From positions 1-38,934 of the forward strand of contig JAZSRP010000020.1 of the NCBI GenBank assembly GCA_045538555.1: DNA of 38,934 bases, in the 5' to 3' direction. The position numbers were made by a program, and so were the translations under genes. Position 1 is the stretch's first letter. Each line of letters starts with the position of its first letter. The notes below the pieces were generated by a model. That model was given only the letters and a program-made list of their open reading frames with translations, had not been told where the DNA came from and searched no databases. Shown piece after piece: positions 34,181 to 38,934 of the stretch. The stretch is from Coliplasma sp045538555. GTDB taxonomy: Bacteria; Bacillota; Clostridia; Oscillospirales; CAG-382.

Positions 34181-36984
34181 CCGTCAAGTTTCTCCTTCAG
34201 GTAATATCCCGTGTAGCTGTCGGGATTATTTGCAACATCCTCGGGGGTGCCCTTTGCCACCACACGCCCGCCGCCGTCACCGCCGTCGGGACCGAGGTCA
34301 ATGATATAATCAGCTGTCTTGATCAGATCAAGATTGTGCTCGATAACTACAACGCTGTTTCCGGCATCCACAAGCTTTTGGAGCACGGATACAAGTTTGT
34401 TTACGTCATCGGTATGAAGTCCCGTAGTTGGCTCATCAAGTATATAAAGTGTTTTTCCCGTAGGGCGCTTTGAAAGCTCGTTGGCAAGCTTGACACGCTG
34501 TGCCTCTCCTCCGGACAAAGTGGTTGCGGGCTGTCCAATCTTTACATATCCCAATCCCACAGCACAGAGAGTCTCCAACTTTCGGCTGATAGAAGGATAA
34601 TTCTTAAAAAACTCTTTGCCTTCCTCGCAGGTCATCTCCAAAACGTCATAGATGGATTTGCCCTTATATTTTATCTCAAGGGTCTCACGGTTGTATCTTT
34701 TTCCTTTGCACACATCACAGGTAACGTATACGTCGGGAAGAAAATGCATCTCAATGGTGAGAGTACCGTCACCGTTACATGACTCACAGCGGCCGCCCTT
34801 TACGTTGAAAGAAAATCTTCCGTCAGTGTATCCTCTCTCCTTTGCCTCAGGTGTGGAGGCAAATACGGATCTGATTTCCGTAAAAAGACCAATATAAGTG
34901 GCGGGGTTTGAACGGGGATTGCGTCCGATGGGCGACTGATCGATCTGGATCACCTTGTCAATCTCATCCATACCCACGATCTCACGGTGCTTGCCCGGAA
35001 TGAGCGATGCCCTGCCCAGCTCACGCCCCAGCGTGTTGTAAAGCACGGAGTTGACAAGGGAAGATTTTCCGGAGCCGGATACACCCGTGACACACACAAA
35101 TTTTCCCAGAGGGAACACAACGTCGATATCCTTGAGATTGTTTTCGGATGCGCCTATAACCGTCAGAAATCTGCCGTTTCCCGCTCTGCGCTGCTTTGGG
35201 ACGTAAACCTTTTTTTCACCACTGAGGTACTGACCTGTGATGGATTTTTTGCATTTTTTTATTTCTTTGGGAGTGCCCGTAAATACTACCTCTCCGCCGT
35301 GTATTCCCGCTCCCGGTCCGATATCTACCACAAAATCCGCCGATTCGATAGTCTCCTCATCGTGCTCTACCACAAGAACGGTGTTTCCAAGGTCACGGAG
35401 TTTTTTTAGTGTATCGATGAGTTTTCGGTTATCGCGCTGGTGAAGCCCGATGCTTGGCTCGTCAAGAACATACATGACACCCATCAGCGAGCTCCCTATC
35501 TGGGTTGCGAGACGTATCCTCTGCGCCTCACCGCCCGACAACGAGCCGGCTTTTCGTGACAGGGTGAGATAACCCAATCCCACGTTTTCCAAAAAGGAAA
35601 GTCGGGCGTTGATCTCTTTTTTTATCTCACGGGCTATTTCTTCCTCGGTTTTTGAGAGCTTGAGAGAAGCAAAGAACTTGCGTGATTCAACAACGGATTT
35701 GTTGCAAAGCTCTATGATATCGATACCGCCCACAGTGACGGAAAGCGACTCGTTTTTCAGTCTCTTTCCGTTGCATACGGGGCACGGAATATAATCCATA
35801 AACTGCTCGTAATAATCTTTTGACTCATAGCCGCCGCCCATTTTGTACCGGTGCTCTATCATACCGATGATACCCTTGAACACAGGCTCGGCGGTTGATT
35901 TTCTTTTTCGCTTGTTGCCGTAGAACAGCACTGACAACGCCTCATCGGTATAATCCTTGATTGGAGTATGAACGTCAAATCCGTAAAACTGTCCCACGCT
36001 GTTGATCATCTCTCCAAAATATCCACTCGGCTCCGCACTCTTGAATCCGTTACATTGCACTGCGCCCGCATACAGCGAAAGCCGTTTGTCAGGTATAAGC
36101 TTTTCGGCAGAAAATACGTTGTTTGATCCCAGTCCACCGCAGGCCTCACAGGCGCCGGCAGGATTGTTGAACGAAAACATACGGGGTGATAGCTCTCCAA
36201 TAGAAATTCCGTGAGTCTTGCAGGCATAATTTTGAGAAAATGTCATCTCGTTATCGCCATCGGGGGCATCTACCAGCAATATCTTTATGATTCCTCCCGC
36301 CAGCTTTGAGGCGGCCTCAACACTCTCTGCCAGGCGGGAACGGATATCCTCACGCATAACAAGTCTGTCAACTACAATATCAACACTGTGCTTGATATTT
36401 TTGTCAAGCTCAATTTTCTCATCAAGCTGATACATTATTCCGTCAACACGGACCCGCACGTAGCCGCTTTTCAGCGCATCCTCAAATATTTTTTCGTGCA
36501 TGCCCTTTTTTTCGTTTACAACGGGGGCAAGCACAAGAAATCTTGTTCCTTCCTCCAGTTCAAGAACCCGTTCAACGATTTCATCGATAGACTGTTGTTT
36601 TATTTCTTCTCCGCAGACAGGGCAATGGGGAATACCGATCCTTGCATACAGCAGACGGAGATAATCATATATCTCCGTTGCGGTTCCAACGGTGGAGCGA
36701 GGGTTGCGTGACGTTGTCTTTTGATCGATGGAAATTGCAGGAGAAAGCCCGTCGATCGTATCAACATCTGGCTTGTCCAGCTGTCCCAGAAACATGCGGG
36801 CATAGGAAGAGAGAGATTCAACAAACCTGCGATGCCCCTCTGCATAAAGCGTGTCAAAGGCAAGACTGGATTTTCCGGAGCCGGAAAGCCCTGTGAATAC
36901 AACCAGCTTGTCTCTGGGAATGGTGAGAGAAATGTCTTTCAGGTTGTGAACTCTTGCGCCTTTTATAACTATCTTGCCAGCCAT
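34177..36984 (-). CDS. uvrA: UvrABC excinuclease subunit A
   Basis: A 935-residue DNA-damage sensor of nucleotide excision repair: a tandem ABC ATPase that loads UvrB on lesions. Walker A1 GLSGSGKS (32-39) and Walker A2 GVSGSGKS (about 630), two ABC signatures (SLSGGEAQRI and TLSGGEAQRV) and zinc modules with CPVC, CEAC, CPVC, CESC and CDVC pairs are all present. The start at 36984 follows GGAGG at 5-6 bases; five more codons upstream are open but would overlap uvrB. It follows uvrB by 11 bp and overlaps the radical SAM gene by 4 bp. Length matches the family (about 940). Confidence 0.97.
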   Translation of the reverse strand: MAGKIVIKGARVHNLKDISLTIPRDKLVVFTGLSGSGKSSLAFDTLYAEGHRRFVESLSSYARMFLGQLDKPDVDTIDGLSPAISIDQKTTSRNPRSTVGTATEIYDYLRLLYARIGIPHCPVCGEEIKQQSIDEIVERVLELEEGTRFLVLAPVVNEKKGMHEKIFEDALKSGYVRVRVDGIMYQLDEKIELDKNIKHSVDIVVDRLVMREDIRSRLAESVEAASKLAGGIIKILLVDAPDGDNEMTFSQNYACKTHGISIGELSPRMFSFNNPAGACEACGGLGSNNVFSAEKLIPDKRLSLYAGAVQCNGFKSAEPSGYFGEMINSVGQFYGFDVHTPIKDYTDEALSVLFYGNKRKRKSTAEPVFKGIIGMIEHRYKMGGGYESKDYYEQFMDYIPCPVCNGKRLKNESLSVTVGGIDIIELCNKSVVESRKFFASLKLSKTEEEIAREIKKEINARLSFLENVGLGYLTLSRKAGSLSGGEAQRIRLATQIGSSLMGVMYVLDEPSIGLHQRDNRKLIDTLKKLRDLGNTVLVVEHDEETIESADFVVDIGPGAGIHGGEVVFTGTPKEIKKCKKSITGQYLSGEKKVYVPKQRRAGNGRFLTVIGASENNLKDIDVVFPLGKFVCVTGVSGSGKSSLVNSVLYNTLGRELGRASLIPGKHREIVGMDEIDKVIQIDQSPIGRNPRSNPATYIGLFTEIRSVFASTPEAKERGYTDGRFSFNVKGGRCESCNGDGTLTIEMHFLPDVYVTCDVCKGKRYNRETLEIKYKGKSIYDVLEMTCEEGKEFFKNYPSISRKLETLCAVGLGYVKIGQPATTLSGGEAQRVKLANELSKRPTGKTLYILDEPTTGLHTDDVNKLVSVLQKLVDAGNSVVVIEHNLDLIKTADYIIDLGPDGGDGGGRVVAKGTPEDVANNPDSYTGYYLKEKLDG

Positions 36985-36995
36985 AAATTCCTCCG

Positions 36996-38934
36996 TCACA
37001 TCAATCTGCGTATTCTGTCACGCAGAGCTGCCGCCGTTTCAAAATCAAGCTCCTTGGCGGCACGTTTCATATCGTCAGTCAGTTTTTCAATAAGTTTTCG
37101 TTTTGAATCGGCGGACATCTTGCCTTTCTCCGCTTTTTCCATATCCTTTTTGCTGCTTATTTCAAGGGGCTCGCGAATCTCCTTGATGATAGTTTTGGGC
37201 ACAATGCCGTGCTTTTGGTTGTATTCGTCCTGAATCTTGCGCCGTCTCTCGGTCTCGGAGATGGCGCGTTCCATTGATCCGGTAATATTGTCAGCATACA
37301 TTATGACCAGCCCGTTTGCGTTTCGTGCTGCGCGTCCTATGGTTTGCACCAAGGAAATTTCGCTGCGTAAGAATCCCTCTTTGTCAGCATCAAGTATTGC
37401 CACAAGCGAAACCTCCGGCAGGTCAAGTCCTTCACGGAGCAGGTTGATACCCACCAAAACGTCAAACTCTCCCGCACGCAGACCGCGGAGAATATCCATA
37501 CGTTCAATGGTGTCTATATCATAGTGCATATATCTGCATCGGATCCCGCCCAGCTCAAAAAACTCTGTCAGATCCTCTGCCATTTTTTTTGTGAGAGTGG
37601 TGACAAGAACACGCTCGCCTTTTTTTGCACGGAGGCGTATCTCGCCTGCCAGATCGTCGATCTGACCTTTTGTGGGTCTCACCTCCACACGGGGATCCAA
37701 AAGTCCCGTGGGACGAATTATCTGCTCAACGCACTGAACAGACAGTTCTTTCTCATATTCCTTGGGGGTGGCGCTGACGTACACTGTCTGCCCCCTTTTT
37801 TCTTCAAATTCCTCAAAAACCAAAGGACGGTTGTCATAAGCCGAGGGAAGACGGAAGCCGTAATCGATCAGGTTCTTTTTTCTGGCTCTGTCGCCTGACG
37901 CCATGCCTCTTATCTGAGGTAGCATGACATGGCTCTCGTCCACAAGTGTGATAAAATCAGACGGAAAATAATCCAGCAGCGTATAAGGTGCGCTTCCCGG
38001 CTTTCTGCCCGAAAGAACACGGGAATAATTCTCCACTCCCGAGCAGAATCCGATCTCTCTTATCTGCTCCACATCAAACATTGTGCGCTCACGGATACGC
38101 TGTGCCTCTATGAACTTGTTTTCTTTTTCAAAAAATTCGATTCGCTCGTCAAGCTCTGCAACAATCTCATCAAGAGCGAGTTTGCGTTTTTCGGCACCGG
38201 TTACATAATGTGATGCGGGATATATCGCCGCATGTGACAAGTTTGCAACCGCCTCGCCGGTCACGGTGTTTATCTGACAGATGCGGTCGATCTCATCTCC
38301 AAACAGCTCAACACGTATTGCGTCGGTATCGGTGTTGGAGGGAAAAATCTCCAGAACGTCTCCTCTGACCCGAAAGTTATTGCGTTCAAATCCAATATCA
38401 CTCCTGCCATACTGCAGTGAAACAAGCTGCTTGATGATATCGTTTCGGGGAAAGATAGCACCCTTTCGCAGGGAGATCACCTGTCTGCCGTATTCCTCGG
38501 GATCACCCAATGAGTAGATGCAGCTGACCGACGCAACGATGATCACATCACGGCGTTCAAACAAAGCACTTGTGGCAGAATGGCGCAGCTTGTCTATCTC
38601 AGAATTGACCGCGCTGTCTTTTTCGATATAAATATCTTTGCCGGGCACGTACGCCTCGGGTTGATAATAGTCATAGTAAGAAACAAAGAAATTGACACTA
38701 TTATTCGGAAAGAACTCCATCATTTCGGAACAAACCTGAGCTGCAAGCGTTTTATTGGGTTCCAAAATTAGTGTCGGACGGTTAACTTTTTCGATTATAT
38801 TTGCCATCGTAAAAGTTTTTCCGGAACCAGTAACACCAAGCAGGGTCTGGAACTGATTTCCCTCCTTAAAACCTGTTACAAGGGCTTCAATCGCCTGCGG
38901 CTGGTCACCAGTTGGTTTATATTCGGAGTGTAAT
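36996..38934 (-). CDS. uvrB: UvrABC excinuclease subunit B (N-terminus outside the window)
   Basis: 645 residues are visible; the first ten or so, with the start codon, lie beyond the right edge. UvrB receives damaged DNA from UvrA and recruits UvrC. The visible part begins at LHSEYKPTGDQPQAI. The Walker A loop GVTGSGKTFTMANI follows, then the damage-binding beta-hairpin region YYDYYQPEAYVP, the DEAD-like box LVDESHVMLP, helicase motifs VLVGINLLREGLDLPEV and QTIGRAARN, and the C-terminal UVR motif (ELDFETAAALRDRI) for UvrC contact. The full protein should be about 655 residues. uvrA follows at 11 bp. The promoter is outside the window. Confidence 0.97.
   Translation of the reverse strand, partial: LHSEYKPTGDQPQAIEALVTGFKEGNQFQTLLGVTGSGKTFTMANIIEKVNRPTLILEPNKTLAAQVCSEMMEFFPNNSVNFFVSYYDYYQPEAYVPGKDIYIEKDSAVNSEIDKLRHSATSALFERRDVIIVASVSCIYSLGDPEEYGRQVISLRKGAIFPRNDIIKQLVSLQYGRSDIGFERNNFRVRGDVLEIFPSNTDTDAIRVELFGDEIDRICQINTVTGEAVANLSHAAIYPASHYVTGAEKRKLALDEIVAELDERIEFFEKENKFIEAQRIRERTMFDVEQIREIGFCSGVENYSRVLSGRKPGSAPYTLLDYFPSDFITLVDESHVMLPQIRGMASGDRARKKNLIDYGFRLPSAYDNRPLVFEEFEEKRGQTVYVSATPKEYEKELSVQCVEQIIRPTGLLDPRVEVRPTKGQIDDLAGEIRLRAKKGERVLVTTLTKKMAEDLTEFFELGGIRCRYMHYDIDTIERMDILRGLRAGEFDVLVGINLLREGLDLPEVSLVAILDADKEGFLRSEISLVQTIGRAARNANGLVIMYADNITGSMERAISETERRRKIQDEYNQKHGIVPKTIIKEIREPLEISSKKDMEKAEKGKMSADSKRKLIEKLTDDMKRAAKELDFETAAALRDRIRRLM

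Noticed and set aside
38805..38934. uvrB starting at an internal ATG (38807)
   Set aside because: The frame continues to the window edge and encodes the conserved N-terminus including the Walker A loop, so the gene is simply cut by the edge.
1..38934. Mobile elements, prophage genes, toxin-antitoxin pairs, tRNA or rRNA genes
   Set aside because: None could be supported; the sequence is densely filled with housekeeping genes in conserved order.

Overview
The window reads as chromosomal core DNA from an uncultured, spore-forming member of the Clostridia (Firmicutes/Bacillota). The evidence is a PolC-type replicative polymerase, AddAB instead of RecBCD, a stage II sporulation protein R with a sigma-F-like promoter, strong AGGAGG-type ribosome binding sites, and the clostridial pairing of a B12-binding-domain radical SAM protein with a DUF2344 protein. 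No tRNA, rRNA, CRISPR array, prophage or insertion sequence was seen.

Region 1 (1-9.9 kb) is a set of short transcription units. An array of small hairpins (about 7-180) precedes a cytidylate-kinase-like gene. A convergent minus-strand operon gltX-glnS-ldhA follows, driven by a near-perfect promoter at 5614-5642. Then come two minus-strand genes without a clear function: a possible beta-propeller protein and a cysteine-rich clostridial protein with a mother-cell-sigma-like promoter. Divergent from these lie a signal-anchored protein with a problematic start codon and birA. birA meets the biotin transporter gene bioY tail to tail, which suggests biotin scavenging.

Region 2 (10-31.7 kb) is one long minus-strand run with no internal terminator seen. 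It starts at a sigma-A-like promoter at 31677-31705. Gene order in transcription is pyrH, frr, uppS, cdsA, dxr, rseP, ispG, polC, a PHP phosphatase, an Lrp/AsnC regulator, an aminotransferase, ispE, spoIIR, addB, addA and a small HIRAN-like gene, closed by a terminator at 9952-9991. It joins nucleotide supply, ribosome recycling, isoprenoid (MEP) and phospholipid synthesis, replication, sporulation signalling and double-strand-break repair. A sigma-F-like promoter in front of spoIIR probably gives the spoIIR-addB-addA-HIRAN part its own forespore expression.

Region 3 (31.7-38.9 kb) is a minus-strand operon uvrB-uvrA-radical SAM-DUF2344. The genes overlap by a few bases or nearly touch, and uvrB is cut by the window edge.

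The most interesting points are: (a) a HIRAN-like small protein translationally coupled to AddA, a candidate accessory factor for AddAB; (b) the spoIIR leader, where a read-through transcript would bury the ribosome binding site in a hairpin while a sigma-F transcript would not; (c) the hairpin array at the left edge; (d) the cysteine-rich protein behind a sigma-K-like promoter; and (e) repeated placement of promoters directly on or next to the terminator of the preceding unit.
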